Assembly (NCBI RefSeq): GCF_019175385.1
Contig: NC_083344.1
Location: forward strand, 5,308,965-5,372,964
Direction: 5' to 3'
DNA: 64,000 bases
DNA from: Lycium barbarum
Taxonomy: Eukaryota; Streptophyta; Magnoliopsida; Solanales; Solanaceae
Positions 55,588-64,000 of the stretch are shown here, one piece after another. The translations under genes and the position numbers were made by a program. The notes beneath the pieces are model-generated. The model made no database searches. It was given only the letters and a program-made list of their open reading frames with translations, and was not told the origin of the DNA. Each line of letters begins with the position of its first letter. Within the stretch, counting starts at the first letter, position 1.

Positions 55588-55730
55588 AGTAAATAATCAA
55601 TTTCAAAGATATTTAATTTAGAGATTTTTACACCTTATGCCCATTCAGGTATTAACTTAACCAATATATTTCATATGGTATACAATTTGTATATTTCATA
55701 TGGTATACAATTTGTTGTTGTGTTTGAACC

Positions 55731-56016
55731 TGTTGGAATTACTTAGTCCATTTTAGTATTACTTAGTCTATTTCAGTAGTACTTCATTGTAATGGGCTCG
55801 ACCCGGTTATTTATTTCCACCTTGTATTATTTTAAATGAATTGGACCCGGGTCATATATATATATAGGACTTGGGCTTATTATTTGAGACTGAATAATTC
55901 ATTTCAGTAAACCATACATAATAAAAATTATCTCTCTTCCTTCTATTCTCTCTGTCAATGTTCTTAACCGACTCAAATTTGTTTCTTCATTTTGTCGCAT
56001 ATTTTGAATGTTAACA
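55731..56016 (+). mobile_element. Ty1-copia 5' LTR
   Basis: It begins tgttggaattacttagtcca and ends gaatgttaaca (TGTT...AACA). It is followed at once by the primer-binding site. A tatatatatatagga TATA-like run lies at ~55856. Its 3' LTR lies beyond the window. Confidence 0.88.
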
Positions 56017-56028
56017 TGGTATCAGAGC
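56017..56028 (+). promoter_or_regulatory. Copia primer-binding site (initiator tRNA-Met)
   Basis: tggtatcagagc is the standard Ty1-copia PBS, complementary to the 3' end of initiator methionine tRNA, directly after the LTR. Confidence 0.92.
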
Positions 56029-56374
56029 GTAGATCCTGATAGATCTCATTGTCATCTTTGTAGCGATGTTACCCTCGTCAGTTTGTGTTGATGTTTTGAG
56101 TTTTTTCGATTTTTCCAATCAAATTCTAGGGTTTCGAGTGAATGCGTGAACGAAGTTTCGTGTTATGAAGACCGTTCTCTTTCCGGTAGCGAAAGAGGCT
56201 GGTATTTTGTATCTCCTTCTATTTTTTGTTTCATTTTTGCAAATTGATAGGATTTTTCTGGCGACTCAGCTAGGGTTTGGCGATATATATAGATTTTAGA
56301 TCATTTTTTGGGAAAATCTAGACTTGTTTACCTGTTTGCTTTGAAATTTATAGTTTTGCTTGTTGTATAAGAGC

Positions 56375-56590
56375 ATGACCACTGGTAATGATGTATCGAA
56401 TTCGTTGTAACCTACTGCTTCTGACTCTCCGTCGAATCAACCTCAGCCTGTACTTTCTCGAACTGAATTTCATAAGGATGACTATACACATCCCTGCCAT
56501 CCTCTGTATGTACACCCGTCTGATATTTTAGGAGGATATCTGGTTATTGTTCCATTTGATAGAACCAAATATGGTAGTTGGAGGCGTACT
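56375..56590 (+). pseudogene. Copia gag, 5' part (interrupted)
   Basis: ATG at 56375 is followed by a TAA at 56408-56410. The frame continues with HKDDYTHPCHPLYVHPSDIL and FDRTKYGSWRR, matching the retrotran_gag_3 start of copia elements (HPSDNPG...NYxSW). It is cut at 56590 by a hAT MITE and resumes at 63815. Confidence 0.85.
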
Positions 56591-56631
56591 CATGGGTGGA
56601 GCCACCTTCGGCGAAGGGTGGTCAGGTGCAC

Positions 56632-57843
56632 TGATGTGGCGTGATTTTACGCCACAATCGATGCTTTTTAACTATAAGTTTTACTTGTTTTTAAGCAAGT
56701 CTATGTAATTTTACGTAGTTTTTGTCATGTTTCAGGTAATACGAGGTCCCTAGAGCCTATGTGTGGAAAACAAACGAAACAGAGCACAAAACGTTGATCA
56801 CTGGAAATAACTGGAGGTTCTGGAAATTGTTGGCGAAATATTGCTCTGCGCGTTCGCGCAGTAATCTCACGCGTTCGCGGTCACGCGCGCCAGTTAGTCT
56901 GTGCGATCGCGCTACTTCTTCACGCGTTCGCGCTAAATAAATGAAGTAATTCCACGCGATCGCGCAGTGACGTGGCGCGATCGCACTGAAGGTTTTTCGG
57001 CAATTTTCGACCAAAACTTGGGATTTGACGACTTCTGTCATTCCAGTTCATATAAATAGAAAATTAGGGCAAAACATCTTATCTTTGGCAGCCTGGAGGC
57101 TAGGGTTCCTACAAAAATGTTCTCTTTTCTTTTTAATCCTTGTTGATGGAAATCTCTTGGTGACAATTAAGATTGATACTCTTGTTGTGCTTATTTATTC
57201 ATTTGCATTGTTCTTAATCAAGTAAGTTTTTGCTATTTTAATTATTCTTGTTCATGAATGTTTTCAATGGAATAGCTAACCTTTGAACTCGCCCATTTAC
57301 TTTGTTTGAAACTCGGAAGAGGAAGAACGGGGTTGGGATAGAATAATTAACATAAATTTGGGGCGTTAACCCTCATCTAATGGAAGTTGACCTAGGAATA
57401 GGCAATACCACTTGTAGCCATATTCGGGTGTTCTTAATGCTCCTAATTGCTTGAGGGATCTTCAATTGGGTAGTCTAGTTAATCTTCGGAAGAAGTTAAT
57501 TTAGAGTCATTATCCGAGGCTAAATAACATAAACTTGCTATTATTTATAATTCGTGAAATAGATTGGATCGTTACTTGAGAAGTAGTTTCCTTTATTCCA
57601 TTCTTGTTGTCATTGATCAATTTACTTGCTTTCTAGATTAGAATTTATATTTCCATATTTTATCAAAACCTTATCAAAAACCACCATTGATGCGTTCGGA
57701 CATAGCTATTGTTAGTGATAATTCCTAATCTGCTTAAATCGCCTACATATTGTTCTCTGTGGGATTCGACCCCAACCTTGTTGGGTTACTATATTTGACA
57801 ACGTCCGCGTTATACCATTAATAGGTGTAATTTGAGCGTATCA
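56632..57843 (+). repeat. 5' LTR of nested retrotransposon
   Basis: TG...CA ends (tgatgtggcg ... gagcgtatca). TATA at 57051-57058 (tataaata). A CG-palindrome cluster (56845-56990) lies 60-200 bp upstream of the TATA, in U3. Confidence 0.95.
56845..56990. promoter_or_regulatory. GCG(A/T)TCGCG palindrome cluster in 5' LTR U3
   Basis: Six motifs in ~145 bp: gcgcgttcgcgc, acgcgttcgcgg, gtgcgatcgcgc, acgcgttcgcgc, acgcgatcgcgc and gcgcgatcgcac. The sequence around is AT-rich. Their position just upstream of the LTR TATA suggests regulatory or chromatin function; this is inference. Confidence 0.75.
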
Positions 57844-57848
57844 AATTT

Positions 57849-57865
57849 TGGCGCCGTTGCCGGGG
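57849..57865 (+). promoter_or_regulatory. Primer-binding site, tRNA-Asp
   Basis: tggcgccgttgccgggg is the exact complement of the 3' end of plant tRNA-Asp (GTC), five bases after the 5' LTR. Confidence 0.93.
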
Positions 57866-57983
57866 AACAATTGGTGTATTTTGGCTAATCTAGGAAATAA
57901 GCTAACTTGCTTTGAACCGAACCCGTAAATATTTGTGTAGTTGTTTTCTGTGTTTTATTTTTATTTAAAAAAAAAATAAAAAA

Positions 57984-58538
57984 ATGGCATCTTTCCATGA
58001 AAACTTGTTTAGTAATGACTTTTATTGTGAGCATGGCCAAATTGGTGAGTTCAAACTCATGATGGAGTGTCTACTAGGTGAGGGTAATGAAAATAAAAAA
58101 TCCTTTGAAGAGTACTTGGAAACTAGTCTCCAACTTGGTTTGATGAAAGAAGAAGAAAATCCTCCACGGGCAAATCATTATGAACTACCCAATGCTCAAG
58201 ATAAAAGGGTAAATCATGAAGATGAGTTTATTGGGAATGCCAAAGAAAAAAATGAATGGGAGTCAACCATTGTTCTGAACAATATGGTTGGTGTTGACCC
58301 CAATCCGGGGGAAAAAGAGGATGTCATAGTTCAAAAAGTTCAAGAGCCTTATATTCTGCAATTTGAAAATTCAACAAGGCAAAATGACATTCCTCACTTG
58401 AAAGCCAAGAAGTGTAGAATGAACAATATTTTACTTGGCGTGATCAGATATTTACCACCCCCCGCTGCTCGTGGTCACAAACTTGATTCCAAGTTAGGTG
58501 CCCAATTCATAAGCTCCAAATGGCGAGAAAAGCGGTAA
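57984..58538 (+). CDS. Retrotransposon ORF1, 184 aa, probable gag/pol remnant
   Basis: Starts MASFHENLFSNDFYCEHGQI and is acidic through the middle, with no zinc knuckle or enzymatic motif. The C-terminus ARGHKLDSKLGAQFISSKWR ends just before cgtgccgcgacgttaactta and gcgcttggtgggaggcaacc. The latter non-coding block usually follows the end of the pol/gag region in Athila/Tat-type elements. I infer that a large deletion joined the beginning of the coding region to its end. Intact reading frame, function unknown. Confidence 0.6.
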   Translation: MASFHENLFSNDFYCEHGQIGEFKLMMECLLGEGNENKKSFEEYLETSLQLGLMKEEENPPRANHYELPNAQDKRVNHEDEFIGNAKEKNEWESTIVLNNMVGVDPNPGEKEDVIVQKVQEPYILQFENSTRQNDIPHLKAKKCRMNNILLGVIRYLPPPAARGHKLDSKLGAQFISSKWREKR

Positions 58539-58794
58539 AGTTGGTAACCGTCGTGCCGCGACGTTAACTTAAGCGCTTGGTGGGAGGCAACCCTTCGTTT
58601 TTAAAATTTTAAATCATTTTTGAAATTTGATTTTTTTTTAGAATTGTTTAGTTTATGATTTGTGACTAATCTGCAAAAATTCAAAATTTTTGGAATTGTT
58701 TTGAGCAGGTTGGGTTTGCAGAACAGCCACAAATCAGTAGCTGCTGGTTTCTGTGCTTATTTTCTGAATATGGAAAAATAAGGGCTGATTTAAC

Positions 58795-58895
58795 TCTGCG
58801 CGATCGCGCAACGAACCGACGCGATCGCGTTCAAAAAAAAAAAATTAACACTGCGCGAACGCGCGGTAAGTCCACGCGAACGCGCAGATGCGCGT
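58795..58895. promoter_or_regulatory. CG-palindrome cluster, internal 1
   Basis: ctgcgcgatcgcgcaacg, gacgcgatcgcg, ctgcgcgaacgcgcgg and cacgcgaacgcgcag lie within ~100 bp, between ORF1 and ORF2 and upstream of a putative 5'-UTR exon. Confidence 0.7.
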
Positions 58896-59034
58896 TTCCA
58901 GTTATCAAAACAGAGTAAAAGAGGGCAAAACTGCAAAACTCCCATTTCCTTCACTTTTTCTCAAAAATTTTCTCACTTTTTTCTCAAATTCAACTTCAAA
59001 TTTTAAGAAAAAATCTTCAACTTGCAACTACAAG

Positions 59035-59602
59035 GTATGTGATTCTTTCATTGTCTTGTTCCTAGGGTTGTTTTTATCATCTTTCCATGTTAGAAATTGT
59101 AAAAGAAAAATTTTCTTCCACTTGTTTAAGCATGAAAATGTGATGAAATTGTTGAATTTCTTGTCAAGAAAATTGTTGTTTGTTGTGAGTGATGTGAGTT
59201 GAGAGTGGGGTGTTGATATGAAAAGAAAAAATGGGGCAAAATACGTGCTAAGAATCATTGAATTAAAGCCCCAAAAATGATGCCCATAACCTGTTTGTGA
59301 AAATGTTTCTGAGAATCTGAAATGACTCAACGTGATCGCGCTGATAATAGACGCGATCGCGCTGAATAATGGCTCAAACATTGCGCAAACGCGTCATGTT
59401 GAACCGCGATCGCGGTGAAGGAAATCAGTAAAATGGCGCGATCGCGTCACAGTATTGCGCGATCGCGCTGAAGGAAATATGACAGTCCACAAACAGAAAG
59501 CTCGTACAGAGCTGCCCAAAACTTTGGCAACTAATTGCTTTGGCCTAATTACCTCATTATACATCATTGTAGGTGTTCATATGCATTGTGTTTGTTTTGC
59601 AG
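59035..59602 (+). other. Candidate 5'-UTR intron before retrotransposon ORF2
   Basis: A donor-like acaag|gtatgt at 59035 and an acceptor ttgttttgcag|gt at 59602, 20 bp before the ORF2 ATG, would remove 568 nt including the second CG cluster. Such spliced subgenomic messages are known for env-position ORFs of some plant gypsy elements. Here it is inferred from splice-site resemblance only. Confidence 0.4.
59328..59475. promoter_or_regulatory. CG-palindrome cluster, internal 2
   Basis: At least six motifs: acgtgatcgcgctg, gacgcgatcgcgctga, ttgcgcaaacgcgtc, accgcgatcgcggtg, tggcgcgatcgcgtc and ttgcgcgatcgcgctg. Several are followed by ctgaaggaaa, also seen after the LTR motifs, indicating a larger repeated module. 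Confidence 0.75.
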
Positions 59603-59621
59603 GTACTTAATCTTAAAAAAA

Positions 59622-60815
59622 ATGGCTTCATCATCCAATGCTGCCCAAGTGCCCTTGATTGAATACTATGACACCACCACCTTCCAGTCAGCAAAATGTT
59701 CGAAGCTATATGATAGACTGCTGGGAAAGAGCTTCATTGAAGAGAGGGGCTTTGTAACAGAAAATTTGGAAGAAAAGATGCCCGAGTTCTATGGAAGGTT
59801 GGTAACAAGCGGCTGGATACGCTTTGCAGATAAACCAATCAGGGCAAATCATACCCTTGTGCGGGAATTCTACGCAAATGCTGCAGAGGCAGACATTACA
59901 CATAGGGCAATTGTCAAAGTCAGAGGTGTGGATGTCCTGTGTAATGCCTCTAGAATCAATGCCTATTACAATCTGCAGGATGGTGACAACAGCGAGATGG
60001 CACAGATGTACGAACAACTGCGGCAACAATGGTTTATGACCTACCTTCACGGTGGGGAGCAACCAAAGTGGCTAAACACAATGCAGAAAAGGATTGACTC
60101 TGCAGAGTTCACTGCTGAAGCCAAAACTTGGCTTGATATTGTCACATCCAGGGTGCTGCCTTCAAAACACGATTCAGAGGTGCCCCTTGAGAGGGCTAAA
60201 GTAATTTGTGCTGTGATGGAAGGGTTGCCTGTTGACGTGGGGAGGCTCATTATGCAGGAAATCCGGGAGGTGGTGCTTGAACGGTCTAAGAGCTTATTTT
60301 TCCCATCATTGATCACTTACTTGTGCTCCACTGATGGAGTGCCCACAAGACCAGGCGACAAAGAAAAAGGGCCTGGTGGACCGATTTATCCGTTGAAAAA
60401 GAGAGGGCTCGGTAATGTACAGAAGAAAAAGAAGATTGAGATAGCAGCCTCATCATTTGAGCAGTTCACATCTACTGCATCAGATTCTATTGGTAGGGCA
60501 TCTGCTCCTCCCATGGCTATACCAATCTTGCCACCACTGCAAGAAGCCGCCAGGCCTTTCCAATATATCTCCACCCAGGTCCATGGGGTGGACAATCGGA
60601 TTCAGCAGCTAGTGGCTAGTCTCCCTGCGAGCCCACATGGAGAAGGCACATCTACAGCTCCCTCTGTTCCTATTGGTCCGACATTAGCAGGTGTGGTGGA
60701 GGACATGAAGCATATCAAAGAAAAACAGGGAAAGATAGAGAGGAGGCAGAAAAAGGCAAGAGAGCACGCAAAGAAGCAAAGCAAATTTCTGAACAAAATG
60801 ATGAGCACAGCATGA
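59622..60815 (+). CDS. Retrotransposon ORF2: putative plant transposon protein
   Basis: 397 residues from MASSSNAAQVPLIEYYDTTT. The frame is open further upstream to 59535, but the Met at 59622 has the better context (after the putative splice acceptor). Segments SGWIRFADKPIRANHTLVRE, FYANAAEADI, VKVRGVDVLCNASRINAYYN and LERAKVICAVMEGLPVDVGR fit the 'putative plant transposon protein' domain found in the third/env-position ORF of Athila-like and related elements. The C-terminal third is Pro/Ser-rich and ends in a Lys-rich coiled-coil-like stretch (IKEKQGKIERRQKKAREHAK). No membrane segment or signal peptide is evident, so an envelope role is not supported. The open frame with few changes fits a recent insertion. 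Confidence 0.8.
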   Translation: MASSSNAAQVPLIEYYDTTTFQSAKCSKLYDRLLGKSFIEERGFVTENLEEKMPEFYGRLVTSGWIRFADKPIRANHTLVREFYANAAEADITHRAIVKVRGVDVLCNASRINAYYNLQDGDNSEMAQMYEQLRQQWFMTYLHGGEQPKWLNTMQKRIDSAEFTAEAKTWLDIVTSRVLPSKHDSEVPLERAKVICAVMEGLPVDVGRLIMQEIREVVLERSKSLFFPSLITYLCSTDGVPTRPGDKEKGPGGPIYPLKKRGLGNVQKKKKIEIAASSFEQFTSTASDSIGRASAPPMAIPILPPLQEAARPFQYISTQVHGVDNRIQQLVASLPASPHGEGTSTAPSVPIGPTLAGVVEDMKHIKEKQGKIERRQKKAREHAKKQSKFLNKMMSTA

Positions 60816-61693
60816 AGAGGAGGAAAATGAGGACGATTTTGTCCTGCCAGAGCCCAGTAGCTCCAGTTCAGAGGGTGAGCAGAGATGACCATAGCACGCA
60901 GTACTAGGAGGTATGAAAAAAAAAGTTTTTCTGTGTTGATGTACTGCAGTGAGGACACTGCAAGTTTTTTAGTTAGGGGTAGGAACCTCCTCGGCTTTTC
61001 TTTGCCAGAGTTCTTTTCCTGAGGGGGGTTTTTATTTTGTTGAAACTGGCATGTTTAGGATGTTACTTAGGTTGAATAGAGTAAATTTGTTTTATTTGGT
61101 ACTACTTGGTAACTAATGGCATGTATTGTGTTTTGTTGAAATTTTTAGACCCCTCGAAATTTTGAAAAATGCATACTTAGAACAGTTATTGTCTGACATG
61201 ATTGATTCTTTATATGACATTGTGATTATTGGGGTGTTGTGTGTGATGAATTACTACTTAGGAGGTCACAAGTGTAAAAATTATTGTCCTTATGCCGATG
61301 TGTGTGTGAGTTGTTAGTTTAATTCTGTTTACGCATGTATAATCTAGAATTTGCCTGGTAGGTCGTGTTTGAAATGCGAAAGTTAGTTTGGTTGTGAAAT
61401 GATCTTAGGCTTTCTTTGTGTAAATAAGTCACTGTGCCTAAATAAGCCTCTCCAAAAGCTGAAAATACCCCTAGTTTTCCCTTTTGAACCTTTTTGACCT
61501 TTTTCTTGGCTAGCCAATTATGAAACCTTACCCTTTGTGAAATTAATCCATCTTCACACCCGTTCCCTCGTTGATGCTACTAGTTAGATGAGGCAAAATG
61601 TCTAAGTTGGGGGTGAATAAATGTGGAGTACATGTTAAAAACATAAATTGGGGGTGGTGGAGTTTGCTAGTGAAGATTCAATGTGGTAGTTGC

Positions 61694-61763
<70 letters not shown>

Positions 61764-62440
61764 CAGAAAATTGTAACGCAAAAAGAATTGTAAGTTGGTT
61801 AGAAGTAAAACCACATCGAGGTCGAAAACTGAAAGAAAATAAAGGGGTGGAAAGAAAAGAGGCGAATTAAGGTGACAAGATGTTGTAGTGTTCAAGGAGG
61901 GTGAGTCACTAATATCCAAAAAGTATCCGACCCGTCCCTAAACCTACATTACAAACCGAAACAAGTCCTAATGAGATCACAACCGAACGATCCTAGGATG
62001 AGAACATACAAAATAAGGGCAAGCCTATGGTATTTGCATGTGTAAATATGAATTTTCTTTGTGAGTGTGAGTGTTTTTCTCTTCTCTTTCGTTTTTGTCC
62101 CATTCTTGTCGTATATATGTGTGTTGGGACATTCTTTGGTCTATGTGAGGGCATAAGGATGAAAATTGAACAAAATAAAGTGACCGCCTAAAGTAGCGTT
62201 TGTGTACACCATAATATGTTCGATAATATGATGTCATTCATTGAAGCTTCATGGTTAGTCGTAATGTTCTTGAGTTGTGTATATTGCTTTAAAACAGCAA
62301 TTGGGGTGGTCCTTGGAAGGAAAACATGCATGCCGGTAGTTCAGAGTCAAAACCAATGTAGACATTGTTATTCTATAATATCTAGGTATTAGATTGAGTC
62401 GTGGTTTAGTATGGCTTGCTTGAGGACAAGCAAATACTTT
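60816..62440 (+). other. Retrotransposon 3' internal region, non-coding
   Basis: No ORF of note between ORF2 and the polypurine tract. Contains repeated ttgggggtg blocks (61606, 61648), which resemble the PPT, and a (ta)n tract at 61694-61757. Confidence 0.6.
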
Positions 62441-62453
62441 AAGTTGGGGGTGT
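62441..62453 (+). promoter_or_regulatory. Polypurine tract
   Basis: aagttgggggtgt immediately precedes the 3' LTR. The same purine block occurs twice more in the 3' internal region. Confidence 0.75.
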
Positions 62454-63664
62454 TGATGTGGCGTGATTTTACGCCACAATCGATGCTTTTTAACTATAAG
62501 TTTTACTTGTTTTTAAGCAAGTCTATGTCATTTTACGTAGTTTTTGTCATGTTTCAGGTAATACGGGTCCCTAGAGCCTATGTGTGGAAAACAAACGAAA
62601 CAGAGCACAAAACGTTGATCACTGGAAATAACTGGAGATTCTAGAAATTATTGGCGAAATATTGCTCTGCGCGTTCGCGCAGTAATCTCACGCGTTCGCG
62701 GTCACGCGCGCCAGTTAGTCTGTGCGATCGCGCTACTTCTTCACGCGTTCGCGCTAAATAAATGAAGTAATTCCACGCGATCGCGCAGTGACGTGGCGCG
62801 ATCGCACTGAAGGTTTTTCGGAAATTTTCGACCAGAACTTGGGATTTGACGACTTCTGCCATTCCAGTTCATATAAATAGAAAATTAGGGCAAAACATCT
62901 TATCTTTGGCAGCCTGGAGGCTAGGGTTCCTACAAAAATGTTCTCTTTTCTTTTTAATCCTTGTTGATGGAAATCTCTTGGTGACAATTAAGATTGATAC
63001 TCTTGTTGTGCTTATTTATTCATTTGCATTGTTCTTAATCAAGTAAGTTTTTGCTATTTTAATTATTCTTGTTCATGAATGTTTTCAATGGAATAGCTAA
63101 CCTTTGAACTCGCCCATTTACTTTGTTTGAAACTCGGAAGAGGAAGAACGGGGTTGGGATAGAATAATTAACATAAATTTGGGGCGTTAACCCTCATCTA
63201 ATGGAAGTTGACCTAGGAATAGGCAATACCACTTGTAGCCATATTCGGGTGTTCTTAATGCTCCTAATTGCTTGAGGGATCTTCAATTGGGTAGTCTAGT
63301 TAATCTTCGGAAGAAGTTAATTTAGAGTCATTATCCGAGGCTAAATAACATAAACTTGCTATTATTTATAATTCGTGAAATAGATTGGATCGTTACTTGA
63401 GAAGTAGTTTCCTTTATTCCATTCTTGTTGTCATTGATCAATTTACTTGCTTTCTAGATTAGAATTTATATTTCCATATTTTATCAAAACCTTATCAAAA
63501 ACCACCATTGATGCGTTCGGACATAGCTATTGTTAGTGATAATTCCTAATCTGCTTAAATCGCTTACATATTATTCTCTGTGGGATTCGACCCCAACCTT
63601 GTTGGGTTACTTTATTTGACAACGTCCGCGTTATACCATTAATAGGTGTAATTTGAGCGTATCA
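62454..63664 (+). repeat. 3' LTR of nested retrotransposon
   Basis: Nearly identical to the 5' LTR (about a dozen differences seen by eye over ~1.21 kb, mostly transitions, plus one 1-bp deletion near 62564). TATA at 62872-62880; six CG palindromes at 62667-62815. Confidence 0.95.
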
Positions 63665-63814
63665 TGCACACCCTTCGTCTGAAAATTATGCGGTGTACAT
63701 AGGTTAACTGTTAGCTACAATGAATATATATTCAATTTTGCACACCCTTAACACAAGTAAGAAGAAAATTTGCACACCCTTCATCAAATTCCTGGCTCCG
63801 CCACTGGGCGTACT

Positions 63815-64000
63815 ATACTCGTCACCCTATCAGTCCGTAACAAATTGGATTTCATCAATGGAACATCTGAGAGGCCTTTTACAGATTCACCTTTAGCTAG
63901 GCAATGGCAGAGATATAATGACTTAGTACTTTCCTGGCTCATTCACTCTCTATCAAAAGAAATTACGCGTAGTGTGGAGTATTTCGAATTAGCTAGTGAA
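63815..64000 (+). pseudogene. Copia gag, continuation after nested elements
   Basis: After the second ggcgtact the frame gives LSVRNKLDFINGTSERPF, LARQWQRYNDLVLSWLIHSL and KEITRSVEYFELASE, the expected continuation of the copia gag domain (NKLxFxxG, W, NDxVxSWL). It runs off the window end, so pol and the 3' LTR are outside. Confidence 0.88.

Larger units (their letters stand above)
56632..63664 (+). mobile_element. Complete LTR retrotransposon without polymerase (7.0 kb)
   Basis: Perfect 5-bp duplication tgcac (56627-56631, 63665-63669). LTRs of ~1.21 kb lie at 56632-57843 and 62454-63664, with about a dozen differences by eye. The PBS at 57849-57865 is complementary to tRNA-Asp, as in Athila/Tat-type gypsy elements, and the polypurine tract aagttgggggtgt is at 62441-62453. 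The 4.6-kb interior encodes a 184-residue ORF and a 397-residue 'putative plant transposon protein' ORF. It has no protease, reverse transcriptase, RNase H or integrase motif in any frame. It is therefore a non-autonomous derivative. A (ta)n tract is at 61694-61757. Confidence 0.93.
56591..63806. mobile_element. hAT MITE in copia gag, itself split by an LTR retrotransposon
   Basis: The 8-bp target duplication ggcgtact (56583-56590, 63807-63814) is perfect. Ends are catgggtggagccaccttcg and cctggctccgccactg (complement cagtggcggagccagg). Only ~180 bp belong to the MITE; the other ~7.0 kb is the nested retrotransposon at 56632-63664. Confidence 0.92.

Noticed and set aside
59535..59621. Upstream start for retrotransposon ORF2
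   Set aside because: This part lies in the putative intron/acceptor region; the ATG at 59622 follows directly after the acceptor and begins the typical acidic/Ser-rich N-terminus.
61694..61757. (TA)n tract as origin or regulatory site
   Set aside because: A simple microsatellite in the non-coding 3' part of the retrotransposon; nothing else supports a function.

Overview
The window is nuclear DNA of a flowering plant, almost certainly Solanaceae. It is AT-rich, its genes have GT-AG introns, and it is crowded with TS-type and tRNA-derived SINEs and Stowaway, Tourist, hAT and Mutator MITEs of kinds common in Solanaceae. I cannot name the species. No bacterial features or CRISPR arrays are present.

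Five host genes can be supported. They are ribosomal protein eL41 (4542-5488, +, 2 exons), an ATL-type RING-H2 E3 ligase (12207-12749, +, intronless), RanBP1 (14424-20427, -, 4 exons), EBP1/PA2G4-like (22984-31075, -, 9 exons) and an AP2C-type protein phosphatase 2C (44515-46805, -, 3 exons). The reading frames of the first four are intact through every splice junction I checked. In the PP2C, a SINE sits in exon 1 and introduces an in-frame TGA upstream of the MAPK docking motif and catalytic domain.

The rest is mostly mobile DNA. From 1 to 4.2 kb there are tandem repeats and a segmental duplication. RanBP1 intron 1 holds a plastid ndhI fragment and a hAT MITE, and intron 2 holds a SINE. EBP1 intron 1 is an array of degenerate repeats that includes copies of the exon 1 splice junction. 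Upstream of EBP1 (31.2-34.5 kb) the promoter region is tandemly duplicated, and the two copies serve as empty and filled sites for two insertions. From 34.8 to 42.6 kb lie an RNase H pseudogene split by a Tourist MITE, a MULE-type MITE, a second MULE-type element nested in a Stowaway, and a Pack-MULE carrying SET-domain exon fragments and interrupted by a solo LTR.

The last 15 kb has two showpieces. A 5.95-kb Mutator element (49636-55587) has ~390-bp TIRs and a perfect 9-bp TSD. It carries a decayed transposase and two intact, probably paralogous acidic-tailed ORFs on the opposite strand. Next is a three-level nest: a Ty1-copia element (LTR from 55731), interrupted in gag by a hAT MITE (8-bp TSD), itself interrupted by a complete young LTR retrotransposon (56632-63664, 5-bp TSD, tRNA-Asp PBS). 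That retrotransposon has no recognisable polymerase, encodes a 'putative plant transposon protein' type ORF, and carries dense clusters of GCGATCGC-like palindromes.

The host genes are unrelated housekeeping and signalling functions and show no sign of acting as a unit. Gene models were built by eye from splice signals and family knowledge; no search was run.
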